From contig NZ_JABWRF020000004.1 of the NCBI RefSeq assembly GCF_014268805.2, forward strand, positions 496,001-560,000: DNA of 64,000 nt, written 5' to 3'. The notes beneath the pieces are model-generated. The model was not told the DNA's origin and made no database searches. It saw only the letters and a program-made list of their open reading frames with translations. This DNA is from Pseudomonas farsensis (GTDB lineage: Bacteria; Pseudomonadota; Gammaproteobacteria; Pseudomonadales; Pseudomonadaceae). Each line of letters begins with the position of its first letter. Position 1 is the stretch's first letter. This document shows, piece by piece, positions 1 to 8,116 of the stretch. The position numbers and the translations under genes are program-made.

Positions 1-651
1 CTGCAGCTTGATCAACTGGCCGTCTTCGGCCTCGATCACGCCATCGCGCACCAGGCGCAGCATGCGCTGGGCAATCAAATCTGCATCGTGCAGCACCGCA
101 CCTGGGTGGGTGCGCGGCACCAGCGTGCCGTGGGCGGTGTAGGCGCGGTCGGCAAACGCCTCGGCGACGCAGCTCAGCCCCGCCTGTCGGGCCCAGCCCA
201 GCAGCGGCGAGTTGGCCAGGCACACCAGCTTGAGCTGCGGGTCGATGCGCAGCACCGCCTGGATTACCGCGCTTGCCTGCACGGGGTCCAGGGCGATGGT
301 GTTATACAGCGCGCCATGCGGTTTGACGTAGCTCACCTGCGCCCCCACGCTGCGCGCCAGCCCTTGCAGGGCGCCAATCTGGTAGACCACATCGGCGCTC
401 AACTGCGCGGCAGGCACCGCCATGTTGCGGCGGCCGAAGCCGACCAGGTCGGGGTATGACACGTGTGCGCCGATGGCAACGCCACGGGCGGCTGCGGCCT
501 GCAACGTGGCGAGGATGCCGGCAGGATCACCGGCATGGAAGCCGCAGGCGACATTGGCGCTGGTCACGATGTCGAGCATCGCGGCGTCGTCGCCCATGCT
601 CCAGGCACCGTAGCTTTCGCCCAGATCACTGTTGAGGTCGATGGCAGGCAT
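1..651 (-). CDS. pxpA: 5-oxoprolinase subunit A (LamB/YcsF family), 3' end cut by window edge
   Basis: The minus-strand frame opens at an ATG (651-649) and runs 217 codons without a stop to base 1, so the C-terminus lies outside the window; family members have about 250 residues. The N-terminus (DLNSDLGESYG), ANVACGFHAGDP, HVSYPDLVGFGRR and KPHGALYN are LamB/YcsF signatures. With PxpB and PxpC the protein opens 5-oxoproline to glutamate at the cost of ATP in the cytoplasm; the partner genes should lie further left but cannot be seen. GGAGA sits 7 bases before the ATG and supports this start. Gamma-glutamyltransferase, a source of 5-oxoproline precursors, is encoded 2.2 kb away. Confidence 0.93.
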   Translation of the reverse strand, partial: MPAIDLNSDLGESYGAWSMGDDAAMLDIVTSANVACGFHAGDPAGILATLQAAAARGVAIGAHVSYPDLVGFGRRNMAVPAAQLSADVVYQIGALQGLARSVGAQVSYVKPHGALYNTIALDPVQASAVIQAVLRIDPQLKLVCLANSPLLGWARQAGLSCVAEAFADRAYTAHGTLVPRTHPGAVLHDADLIAQRMLRLVRDGVIEAEDGQLIKLQ

Positions 652-749
652 TAACAAGTCTCCGTGGCGATTTCAGGCTGCTGGCCAGGTAGCCATCATC
701 AGACTCGCGGCGCTGCAGAGCAACCACTGCAACCAAACCGTAGGGCTTT

Positions 750-962
750 CTATTGCAGCGTGTGCGGCTTTACCTGGCCCGCAAGCCCTGTCAGCGCCCG
801 CTCTATTTGTGCGATCAGTACGGCGAGGTGGTCAGCCTTTTCTTGCTGGGCCTGCACATCGAGCGACGCCAGTTCATGGCGCAGGTTAAACAAGCGCTTT
901 TGCAAGGCGAGGGCGGAGGTGTGAAAGTCTTCCATAAAGATCTCGTGCAGGGTGGCGTCCAT
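750..962 (-). CDS. Small hypothetical protein, predicted coiled coil
   Basis: A 70-residue reading from the ATG at 962-960 (MDATLHEIFMEDF...). The frame stays open to a GTG at 1013, and a third possible start is the ATG at 935; none has a convincing ribosome binding site, so the start is uncertain. After about residue 10 the sequence is helical with leucine and alanine at regular spacing, followed by QAQQEKADHLAVLIAQIERAL, which suggests a short coiled coil. No domain is recognised. It lies about 100 bases upstream of pxpA on the same strand and could be co-transcribed with it. Function unknown; gene status is moderately supported by composition only. Confidence 0.45.
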   Translation of the reverse strand: MDATLHEIFMEDFHTSALALQKRLFNLRHELASLDVQAQQEKADHLAVLIAQIERALTGLAGQVKPHTLQ

Positions 963-1013
963 GCCGTTGTAGGAAAGCTGGCAAGTTAACAGCTCATATG
1001 GGCTGGCCCGCAC

Positions 1014-1359
1014 TGATCATTCATACATGCGCGTTACTTGCTTCGCTATTTCCTACTGCTGATTCAGATTGGCCCTACAAGGCTTTCAGCCTCGACATTT
1101 AACAACCCCGCTGTGACTGGACCTGAACGCCAGCCAGGCCAGCGTGATCGGCCATAAACGAGTTGTTCTCTGCAGCCACACTTTTGTAGGGCAAGGGATT
1201 TTTCCCAGAAACCTTTTGTTGCAAAGGTGTTGGGGAAGCGTTTCAGCCTTACGCCCCAGCGTTTTGCGTGTGCCAGGGCCAAGGGGCGCGCAAGGCCAAG
1301 GTGTCTCAGCGCCGGTCGAGCTGTTAGCATCGCCGCTTTTCGCGGCCAGGGAGAGGCTT
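1014..1359. other. Gene-free stretch between divergent genes
   Basis: Frames on both strands stay open here, but their translations are low-complexity and lack any recognisable domain or ribosome binding site. The plus-strand frame that leads into the SH3 protein could be extended to 1144, but that extension does not read like protein. The gap presumably holds the promoters of the two flanking genes; I see no clear repeat or RNA gene. Confidence 0.4.
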
Positions 1360-1713
1360 GTGAAGTACGTCGTCATCGAGCCGCACCGCAGCGAATACCC
1401 CGCGCCCATTCGCTTCGAGCCAGGTACCGTGCTGGATATCGGCCCCCGTTATGAGGGCGAAGCGCACTGGCAGGACTGGTACCTGTGCAGTTGCCCCGGA
1501 CAGCAGCCGGGCTGGGTGCCGGGGCAGTTGATCGAGCGCATCGGCGTCGGCAAGGGCCGGGCGCTGCAGGCGTACTGTGCCCATGAACTGGATGTCGACG
1601 CCGGCCATCAGGTCGAGGGGCTATGGTCACTCAATGGCTGGCTGTGGTGCCGGCGGCTGCGCAATGGCGAACTAGGCTGGCTGCCCGAAGACAAGCTGCA
1701 GCCGCTCGACTGA
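1360..1713 (+). CDS. SH3 domain protein
   Basis: 117 residues from a GTG at 1360, preceded by an AGGGAGAGG purine stretch about 5 bases upstream; the open frame extends further 5' but without protein-like sequence. Two SH3-like halves are visible: residues about 15-55 with WQDWYLCSC and GWVPGQLIERI, and residues about 75-115 with LNGWLWCRRLRNGELGWLPEDKL. The repeated GWVP/GWLP motifs are characteristic of variant SH3 domains. There is no signal peptide, so it is probably cytoplasmic. The substrate or partner is unknown. Its stop codon is 2 bases from the convergent hydrolase-like gene. Confidence 0.7.
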   Translation: MKYVVIEPHRSEYPAPIRFEPGTVLDIGPRYEGEAHWQDWYLCSCPGQQPGWVPGQLIERIGVGKGRALQAYCAHELDVDAGHQVEGLWSLNGWLWCRRLRNGELGWLPEDKLQPLD

Positions 1714-1715
1714 AT

Positions 1716-2276
1716 TCAACTGCCCGCCAGCACTGCGGCGCTCTCCAGAATGCGTGCATAGTCGGCAGCCAGGTTGGTGAGGGCCAGGGTGTGCACATCT
1801 TCGGCTGGCCACACGCGCCCGTTGCGGTCCTGCAGGTCGAAGGTGTAGCAAGCGTCGGCTACCACCCCGGTATCGAAGCCCAGATTGCCCGCCGTACGTG
1901 CGGTCGATTCCACCGAATTGTTGGTGCTCACCCCGACGATTACCAGTTCACTGATGCCGCGTACGTGGAGCCAGCGCTCCAACCCTGTGTGGCAGAACGC
2001 ATCAGGCACATGTTTTTCGAACACCGCCTCGCTGGCCAGCGGCGTGAAGGCGGGCTGGAATTCGCAACCGCTCTGGCCCGGCCGGAACACCGAGTCGGGC
2101 TCGCGCGATATGTGCCGCACATGCACAACGGGTCGCCCATTCATACGCCATGCCGCCAGCAGCTCGCCCACCCGCAGCTCGGCCTCTGGGTTGTTGCGCG
2201 GGTCCAGGCGCGGGTGGTTGATGCCCACTTGCAGGTCGATTATCACTAAGGCTGCATTGCTGGCGAAGGCGGGCAT
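1716..2276 (-). CDS. Isochorismatase-fold (cysteine hydrolase family) protein with Ser at the catalytic Cys site
   Basis: 186 residues from the ATG at 2276-2274, with AAGGAG 7 bases upstream; the frame continues 22 codons further but that part is not conserved-looking. Family features are present: ALVIIDLQ at the N-terminus (catalytic Asp), VFEKHVPDAF (catalytic Lys), and the cis-peptide loop GVSTNNSVESTAR. At the position that normally holds the nucleophilic cysteine (TxxCVxxTAR) this protein has serine. Ordinary members hydrolyse amides such as nicotinamide or N-carbamoyl compounds; with Ser here the chemistry may be altered or closer to isochorismatase-like members that lack the nucleophile. 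No pathway partner is next to it. Confidence 0.8.
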   Translation of the reverse strand: MPAFASNAALVIIDLQVGINHPRLDPRNNPEAELRVGELLAAWRMNGRPVVHVRHISREPDSVFRPGQSGCEFQPAFTPLASEAVFEKHVPDAFCHTGLERWLHVRGISELVIVGVSTNNSVESTARTAGNLGFDTGVVADACYTFDLQDRNGRVWPAEDVHTLALTNLAADYARILESAAVLAGS

Positions 2277-2562
2277 GTGATGGCTCCTTATCCCGGTGGC
2301 TACTGTTAGCGTTTGTCGCCCGTAGGGCTGGGATGAGTTCAATTATTTCACCGGCAGCAGGTTAACGCGGTTGGTTATTTGCAGAGCTTGGGGTCTGCGC
2401 AGGGTCATCTGATATGCTTTTTTTCTATGAACCTGCATCTGTAACCGTATCAGCCAGAAGCCGACAATCTCTTCAGGCCCAGCGTAGTGAACCGGCGTAC
2501 TGGGCAAGCTGAGCCGCAACCGGCCAGCCGCGCCGTTCTGCCATCACACTGTAGAGGTTCCG

Positions 2563-2646
2563 ATGGGCAAGCTTGTGCTGTTTCTGGGTGGTTTTCTGGC
2601 TCTGACAATTCTCATTGGCCTGCTGGGGACGATTCCGCCGAGCTGA
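2563..2646 (+). CDS. Possible 27-residue single-pass membrane peptide
   Basis: ATG at 2563 preceded by GAGG at 2554-2557 encodes 27 residues, MGKLVLFLGGF followed by a hydrophobic run ending in GTIPPS and TGA at 2644-2646. The peptide is one predicted transmembrane helix with a positively charged N-terminus, a layout typical of small accessory membrane proteins, but it matches no family I know by sequence. It sits alone between the hydrolase-like gene and a REP element. Only translation data or conservation across strains would settle it. Confidence 0.35.
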   Translation: MGKLVLFLGGFLALTILIGLLGTIPPS

Positions 2647-2690
2647 GTCTGGGGAAACCTTGTGGTTTCAGGCCATTCGCTTTTAGTAGT

Positions 2691-2800
2691 GTAGGAGCGG
2701 CCTTGTGCCGCGAAAGGCTGCATAGCCGCCCCCGCGATCTTGCATGGCTGAGATTTTGGGGCAGCTACGCTGCCCCTTCGCGACACAAGGTCGCTCCTAC
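2691..2800. repeat. REP pair (GTAGGAGCGGCC class)
   Basis: Two inverted REP arms: GTAGGAGCGGCCTTGTGCCG at 2691-2710 and its counterpart ending TCGCTCCTAC at 2800, with a second internal hairpin (GGGGCAGC/GCTGCCCC, 2757-2775). The same class recurs at 48263-48362. Located 45 bases past the ggt stop, it could also stabilise the 3' end of that transcript. Confidence 0.85.
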
Positions 2801-2845
2801 ATTGACCGCGTGAAGGCTGGGTTCGCAGTTTCATGCCCCAGGCCA

Positions 2846-4624
2846 TCAGTCGCCTGCCGCACTGCCCTCACGCCGCGGGTCCGCGCTGCCCAGCCACCCA
2901 TCACCGTCACGCACGATCATCTGCGTTCCGCTGGTCATGTCGATTTCCGTCACCTTGTGGCCGCGTTCCTGCAACTGCCGGAGCAACGCCGGGCTGACCC
3001 GCCCGGCCTCGAACTCGGTGGCCAGGTTGCGGCTACCGAAGTTGGGCATATCGATTGCTGCCTGCGGGTCGAGTTTCCAGTCCAGCAAGCCGATCAGCGC
3101 CTTGTTGACGTACTGGATGATCTGCGAACCGCCGGGCGAGCCCAATGCCGCAACCAACTGCCCACTTCCCCGCTCGAACACCAAGGTCGGCGCCATTGAT
3201 GAGCGCGGCCGCTTGCCAGGCTCAAGGCGGTTGGCCACAGGCTTGCCCTGTTCGTCTGGCACGAACGAAAAGTCAGTCAACTGATTGTTCAACAGGAAAC
3301 CGCCGACCATCACATGCGCACCAAAGGCCGCCTCGATCGAGGTGGTCATCGACAGCGCGCCGCCGAAACGGTCCACCGCCACCACCTGTGAGGTCGAGGT
3401 GCGTAGCGGTGAGCGGTCGGGCGCCAGCGCCAGGTTCAGCCCCGGCGGCACGCCTGCCTGGGCGCGGCCCATGCTGCGCTCGCCGACCTGCTCTGCGCGG
3501 CTGGCAAGGTATGCCGGGCTGAGTAGCCCCTTGACGTTGACCTGGACAAAAGCCGGGTCGGCCAGGTATTGCGCCCGATCGGCGTAGGCCAGGCGTTCGG
3601 CTTCGGCAATCAGGTGCACAGCGCCGGCCTGCGGCGCAAGCCCGCTCGGCTGCAGCTTGGCAATATCCCACTGCCCATCACGCTTGCCTAGGGCTTCAAG
3701 TATGCCGAGGGTTTGCAGCACCGCTACGCCGCCCGAAGAAGGCGGCGGCATGCCGCAGACCTGCCACCGCTTGTAGGGCGCGCACACCGGGTCCCGCGCC
3801 TTGGCGCGGTAGCCGCTCAAGTCGGTCAGGCTAAGGCTGCCGGGGTTGGAATGTGCGTTCACCTGGGCGCTGATAGCGTGGGCAAGCGCCCCTTGGTACA
3901 GGGCATCGGCGCCCTCGGTGGCGATAGCCTCAAGGCTGGCTGCCAGCTCCGGGTTTCTCAACTGCGTGCCGACTGGCAACGGCTGGCCGTCAGGGGTCAG
4001 GAAGTAGCGGGCCAATTGCGGCGATTGGGTGATGAACCGGTCGGCGGCAATCAGTGCATGCAGGCGCGGCGATACCGGGAAACCGTCCCGTGCAAGGGTG
4101 ATGGCCGGGCCGAACAGGGTTTTCCAGGCCAACCGGCCATGTTGTTGATGGGCCAGCTCCAGCGCCCGTAGCGCGCCCGGCACGCCGACCGACAGCCCGC
4201 CGATTTGCGCGTCGGCAAAGCGCATCGGTGCCCCGTTGGGCTGTAGGAACTGGCGCGTGCTTGCCCCTTGGGGTGCTGTTTCACGCCCATCGAAGGCCTG
4301 CGCACGTTTGCCGTCCCAATAAAGGATAAACGCGCCGCCGCCAATGCCGCTGGACTGCGGCTCGACCAAGGTGAGCACCGCCTGCATGGCGATGGCGGCA
4401 TCGATGGCCGAGCCGCCCAGGCGCAGCATCTCAAGCCCGGCGGCCGTGGCCAGCGGGTTTGCCGCAGCCGCCATCTGCCGCTCGGCACGCACCGCGTGCA
4501 GGCCGCTGCGGTAACCGGAGGCTATTTCCGGGGCGGCCGGGGCGGGCAGGTCGCCATGGCTGCAGGCACTTCCCAGCAATGCCAAGGCGCAAAGTGCAGA
4601 ACGAGGTGTGAGGCGCGGTTTCAA
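2846..4624 (-). CDS. ggt: Gamma-glutamyltransferase, probable lipoprotein or exported form
   Basis: 592 residues from a TTG at 4624-4622, with AAGGA 6 bases upstream; the frame extends 11 codons to another TTG without a good binding site. The N-terminus has arginines, a hydrophobic stretch and LLGSACSHG, resembling a lipoprotein signal peptide, so it acts in the periplasm. It is synthesised as a precursor that cuts itself before a threonine: TSTSQVV (Thr about 409) followed by SMTTSIEAAFGAH and LLNNQLTDFSF match the family, as do GIGGGAFILYW and the C-terminal ALGSPGGSQI. It transfers or hydrolyses the gamma-glutamyl group of glutathione and related peptides. No operon partner is evident; the MarR gene is divergent. 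Confidence 0.93.
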   Translation of the reverse strand: MKPRLTPRSALCALALLGSACSHGDLPAPAAPEIASGYRSGLHAVRAERQMAAAANPLATAAGLEMLRLGGSAIDAAIAMQAVLTLVEPQSSGIGGGAFILYWDGKRAQAFDGRETAPQGASTRQFLQPNGAPMRFADAQIGGLSVGVPGALRALELAHQQHGRLAWKTLFGPAITLARDGFPVSPRLHALIAADRFITQSPQLARYFLTPDGQPLPVGTQLRNPELAASLEAIATEGADALYQGALAHAISAQVNAHSNPGSLSLTDLSGYRAKARDPVCAPYKRWQVCGMPPPSSGGVAVLQTLGILEALGKRDGQWDIAKLQPSGLAPQAGAVHLIAEAERLAYADRAQYLADPAFVQVNVKGLLSPAYLASRAEQVGERSMGRAQAGVPPGLNLALAPDRSPLRTSTSQVVAVDRFGGALSMTTSIEAAFGAHVMVGGFLLNNQLTDFSFVPDEQGKPVANRLEPGKRPRSSMAPTLVFERGSGQLVAALGSPGGSQIIQYVNKALIGLLDWKLDPQAAIDMPNFGSRNLATEFEAGRVSPALLRQLQERGHKVTEIDMTSGTQMIVRDGDGWLGSADPRREGSAAGD

Positions 4625-4714
4625 CGGAGTCCTTCCCCAAGGTGAGTTCGGCCGCAAGCGTGGCAGGGGGAGGGTGGCGATGTCCAGAAACTGACCTTGT
4701 AGATGAATTTTTAG

Positions 4715-4726
4715 TTAGCACGCTAA
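4715..4726. promoter_or_regulatory. Palindromic operator upstream of marR-emrAB
   Basis: TTAGCACGCTAA has perfect 5-base arms (TTAGC/GCTAA). It lies 65 bases before the MarR start and about 90 bases before ggt, in the shared divergent region. The arms match the TTAGC-type sites bound by MarR-family repressors of Emr pumps, so autoregulation of the downstream operon is the natural reading. Confidence 0.65.
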
Positions 4727-4790
4727 TCAAGGCTTGGCCATTCACTGCCTAAGCAGTAACATTTGTACACATTTACTCGAGCGGACCCTG

Positions 4791-5264
4791 ATGGCTCATT
4801 TCACTCCGGAAAATTTCCAGACCTGCGCCATCGGCATGTTGCTCGGCCGCGCAGCCCTGTTGAAGGACCGCATCCTTGACTGGCACCTGGAAGCAGACGG
4901 CGTAACGGCCGCGCAGTTCAAGGTGTTGATCATCATTACCCAGTTCCAGGTCGATACCCCGGCCGAGCTGTGCCGCTACTTGGGTCTGGACAGCGGTTCG
5001 ATGACCCGCATGCTCGATCGCCTTGCCCAGAAGGGCCTGCTCGAGCGCACCCGTTGCCCCGAGGACCGTCGCCAGGTGCGCCTGGCGCTCAGTGCCGACG
5101 GCCAGCGCCTGGCCGACCGCCTGCCCGAAGTGGGGGCGGCGGCCATGAACGAGCTGGTCGGCGTGCTTCAGCCCGAGGAGCTGAAAACCCTCGAAAGCCT
5201 GCTGGCCAAGGTGCTGCTCAGCGCCGGCGACCCGCTGACGACCCGCCGTTTCGGCGCTCGTTGA
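4791..5264 (+). CDS. MarR family transcriptional regulator
   Basis: 157 residues from the ATG at 4791. The winged helix is clear: VTAAQFKVLIIITQ, the helix-turn-helix TPAELCRYLGLDSGSMTRMLDRLAQKGLLER and the wing CPEDRRQVRLALSADGQRL. MarR proteins bind palindromes as dimers and release them on binding phenolic or lipophilic ligands. It is 30 bases upstream of the EmrA gene and behind a TTAGC palindrome, so it most likely represses itself and the pump. The ligand cannot be inferred. An in-frame upstream ATG at 4734 overlaps the operator region and is unlikely to be used. Confidence 0.92.
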   Translation: MAHFTPENFQTCAIGMLLGRAALLKDRILDWHLEADGVTAAQFKVLIIITQFQVDTPAELCRYLGLDSGSMTRMLDRLAQKGLLERTRCPEDRRQVRLALSADGQRLADRLPEVGAAAMNELVGVLQPEELKTLESLLAKVLLSAGDPLTTRRFGAR

Positions 5265-5294
5265 TCCTATTCACGTCATTTCCAAGGTACTGTC

Positions 5295-6488
5295 ATGGCC
5301 ACTTCTTCAGACACCCCCAACCCGGCCACCGAGCCCGACAACACGCGCAAACGCAAGGCCTGGCTGCTCGGCCTGCTGTTGCTGCTGATCCTTGCCGGCG
5401 TGGGTGCCTGGGCTTGGTACAGCCTGGTCGGGCGCTGGCACGAGAGCACCGATGATGCCTACGTCAATGGCAACGTCGTCGAGATCACCCCGCTGGTAAC
5501 CGGCACTGTCACCAGCATTGGTGCCGACGATGGCGACCTGGTGCACGCCGGCCAGGTGCTGCTGCAATTCGACCCCGCCGACAGCGAAGTGGCCTTGCAG
5601 GCTGCCCAGGCCAAGCTTGCGCGCACCGTGCGCCAGACCCGCGGCTTGTACAGCAATGTCGACTCGCTCAAGGCGCAGTTGCAGACCCGCCAGGCCGAGT
5701 TGCAAAAAGCCCAGCAGGACTACAACCGTCGCAAGCTGCTGGCCGACAGCGGCGCCATCGCCAAGGAAGAAGTGTCCCACGCGCGCGATGACCTGAGCGT
5801 GGCCCAGGCCGCTGTTGCCAGCGCCCGCCAGCAGCTCAACACCAGCACTGCATTGGTTGACGACACCGTGGTTTCGTCGCACCCCGAAGTCATGGCCGCA
5901 GCCGCTGAAGTGCGCCAGGCCTACCTGGACCACGCTCGCACCACGCTGGTGGCGCCGGTCACCGGCTACGTGGCCAAACGCACCGTGCAGTTGGGTCAGC
6001 GCCTGCAACCTGGCACTGCGACCATGGCGGTAATCCCGCTGGATGAAGTGTGGGTAGACGCCAACTTCAAGGAAACCCAGCTGCGCCAGATGCGCATCGG
6101 CCAACCAGTGGAAATCGTTGCCGACCTGTACGGTAGCGAGGTCAAGTACAACGGCACCGTCGACAGCCTTGGCGCCGGTACCGGCAGCGCGTTTGCCCTG
6201 TTACCGGCGCAAAACGCCACGGGCAACTGGATCAAGATTGTCCAGCGCGTACCGGTGCGGGTGCACCTGAACCCGGAGCAACTCAAAGAGCACCCGCTGC
6301 GCATCGGCCTGTCCACGGTTGCCGAAGTCGACCTGCACGACCAGAGCGGCCCGGCGCTGGCCCAGCAGCCACCCCAGCAGGCCAGCTACAGCACGCAGGT
6401 TTATGACCGCCAACTGGTCGAGGCCGATGCACTGATCGCACGTTTGATCCACGACAACAGTGCCAGCGCGAAGTCGGCCCAGCGATGA
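5295..6488 (+). CDS. emrA: EmrA-type membrane fusion protein (HlyD family)
   Basis: 397 residues. An N-terminal cytoplasmic stretch is followed by one transmembrane helix (about residues 23-45), the lipoyl half-domain starting ESTDDAYVNGNVVEITPLVTGTV, a long alpha-helical hairpin (about 95-215, SNVDSLKAQLQTRQAELQKAQQDY), the returning half APVTGYVAKRTVQLGQRL and a beta-barrel domain. It bridges the inner-membrane EmrB pump to an outer-membrane channel, which is not encoded here. The stop overlaps the emrB start by 4 bases, so the two are translationally coupled. Length and layout are standard for the family. Confidence 0.94.
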   Translation: MATSSDTPNPATEPDNTRKRKAWLLGLLLLLILAGVGAWAWYSLVGRWHESTDDAYVNGNVVEITPLVTGTVTSIGADDGDLVHAGQVLLQFDPADSEVALQAAQAKLARTVRQTRGLYSNVDSLKAQLQTRQAELQKAQQDYNRRKLLADSGAIAKEEVSHARDDLSVAQAAVASARQQLNTSTALVDDTVVSSHPEVMAAAAEVRQAYLDHARTTLVAPVTGYVAKRTVQLGQRLQPGTATMAVIPLDEVWVDANFKETQLRQMRIGQPVEIVADLYGSEVKYNGTVDSLGAGTGSAFALLPAQNATGNWIKIVQRVPVRVHLNPEQLKEHPLRIGLSTVAEVDLHDQSGPALAQQPPQQASYSTQVYDRQLVEADALIARLIHDNSASAKSAQR

Positions 6489-8020
6489 GCCAGGCAGCCC
6501 CCGCGCAGTTCACCCCGCCGAGCCTGCTGCTGACCACCATCGGGCTGTCGCTGGCGACCTTCATGCAGGTGCTCGACACCACCATCGCCAACGTGGCGCT
6601 GCCGACTATTTCCGGCAACCTTGGGGTGAGCTACGAGCAGGGCACCTGGGTGATTACCTCGTTTGCGGTCAGCAACGCCATCGCCTTGCCGCTGACCGGC
6701 TGGCTGAGCCGGCGCTTCGGTGAGGTGAAGCTGTTCATCTGGGCCACGCTGTTGTTCGTGCTGGCCTCGTTTCTGTGCGGTATCGCCCAGTCGATGCCGG
6801 AGTTGGTGGGCTTTCGTGTGCTGCAAGGGGTTGTCGCCGGCCCGCTGTATCCCATGACCCAAACCCTGCTGATTGCCGTGTACCCGCCTGCCAAAAGGGG
6901 GATGGCGCTGGCCTTGCTGGCCATGGTCACAGTAGTCGCACCGATTGCCGGGCCCATATTGGGCGGCTGGATCACCGACAGTTACAGCTGGCCGTGGATC
7001 TTCTTCATCAACATCCCCATTGGCCTGTTCGCCGCCGCCGTGGTGCGCCAGCAGATGCGCGCCCGCCCGGTGGTCACCAGCCGCCAGCCCATGGACTACA
7101 TTGGCTTGTTGACCTTGATCGTCGGCGTCGGGGCGCTGCAAGTGGTGTTGGACAAAGGCAACGACATGGACTGGTTCGAGTCGTCGTTCATCATTACCGG
7201 CTCGATCATTTCTGTGGTGTTCCTGGCCATCTTCGTCATCTGGGAGCTCACCGACCGTCACCCGGTGGTCAACCTGCGCCTGTTCGTGCACCGCAACTTC
7301 CGGGTCGGCACCATTGTGTTGGTGGGCGGCTATTCGGGGTTCTTCGGCATCAACCTGATCCTGCCGCAATGGTTGCAGACACAAATGGGCTACACCGCCA
7401 CCTGGGCAGGCCTTGCCGTCGCGCCGATTGGTTTGCTGCCGGTACTGATGTCGCCGTTCGTGGGCAAGTACGCGCACCGCTTTGACCTGCGGGTGCTGGC
7501 CGGCCTTGCGTTTCTGGCCATCGGCGCCAGTTGCTACATGCGCGCCGGTTTCACCAGCGAGGTGGACTTCACCCACATCGCCCTGGTGCAGTTGTTCATG
7601 GGTATTGGCGTTGCGCTGTTCTTCATGCCGACCCTGAGCATTCTGCTGTCTGACCTGCCACCGCACCAGATCGCCGACGGCTCTGGGCTGGCGACGTTCC
7701 TGCGTACCCTCGGCGGCAGCTTTGCTGCATCGCTGACCACCTGGATCTGGATTCGCCGGGCCGACCAGCACCATGCCTACCTCAGTGAGCATATCAGCAC
7801 CTTCGACCCGGCAACCCGGCACACTTTGGAGCAACTGGGCGGCGCCAGCCCGCAGAGTTATGCGCAGTTGGAGCAGATTCTCAATAGCCAGGCGTACATG
7901 ATGTCGACGGTGGATTACTTCACCTTGCTGACTTGGGTATTCGCCGGGTTGATCCTGCTGGTGTGGTTCGCCAAACCGCCGTTCACCGCCAAGGCGGCGC
8001 CTGCTTCGGCCGGCCACTGA
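6485..8020 (+). CDS. emrB: EmrB-type multidrug MFS transporter (DHA2, 14 TM)
   Basis: 511 residues with about 14 hydrophobic segments. The DHA2 signature LDTTIANVALPTISGNLGVS lies in TM1, GWLSRRFGEVKLF in the loop after TM2, and the motif C region GPILGGWITDSYSWPWIFFINIPIG in TM5-6. It uses the proton gradient to export hydrophobic drugs or antimicrobials through the tripartite EmrAB system. It overlaps emrA by 4 bases and is followed by a strong hairpin with a T tract at 8025, which ends the operon. Confidence 0.95.
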   Translation: MSQAAPAQFTPPSLLLTTIGLSLATFMQVLDTTIANVALPTISGNLGVSYEQGTWVITSFAVSNAIALPLTGWLSRRFGEVKLFIWATLLFVLASFLCGIAQSMPELVGFRVLQGVVAGPLYPMTQTLLIAVYPPAKRGMALALLAMVTVVAPIAGPILGGWITDSYSWPWIFFINIPIGLFAAAVVRQQMRARPVVTSRQPMDYIGLLTLIVGVGALQVVLDKGNDMDWFESSFIITGSIISVVFLAIFVIWELTDRHPVVNLRLFVHRNFRVGTIVLVGGYSGFFGINLILPQWLQTQMGYTATWAGLAVAPIGLLPVLMSPFVGKYAHRFDLRVLAGLAFLAIGASCYMRAGFTSEVDFTHIALVQLFMGIGVALFFMPTLSILLSDLPPHQIADGSGLATFLRTLGGSFAASLTTWIWIRRADQHHAYLSEHISTFDPATRHTLEQLGGASPQSYAQLEQILNSQAYMMSTVDYFTLLTWVFAGLILLVWFAKPPFTAKAAPASAGH

Positions 8021-8024
8021 CCCC

Positions 8025-8075
8025 GCCCAGCGGCAATCGGCTCGGGATCGGGTGATTGCCGCTGGGCAGGGTTTT
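8025..8075 (+). terminator. Rho-independent terminator after emrB
   Basis: Perfect 14-base arms GCCCAGCGGCAATC (8025-8038) and GATTGCCGCTGGGC (8054-8067), then AGGGTTTTCCCC. It starts 5 bases after the emrB stop. Confidence 0.8.
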
Positions 8076-8116
8076 CCCCTAGTCTTGCAGTTCTCCCAGG
8101 CAGACTTGGCAGACAC

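Noticed and set aside
1144..1359. 5' extension of the SH3 protein
   Set aside because: The extra 72 residues look unlike protein, and the GTG at 1360 has a good binding site.
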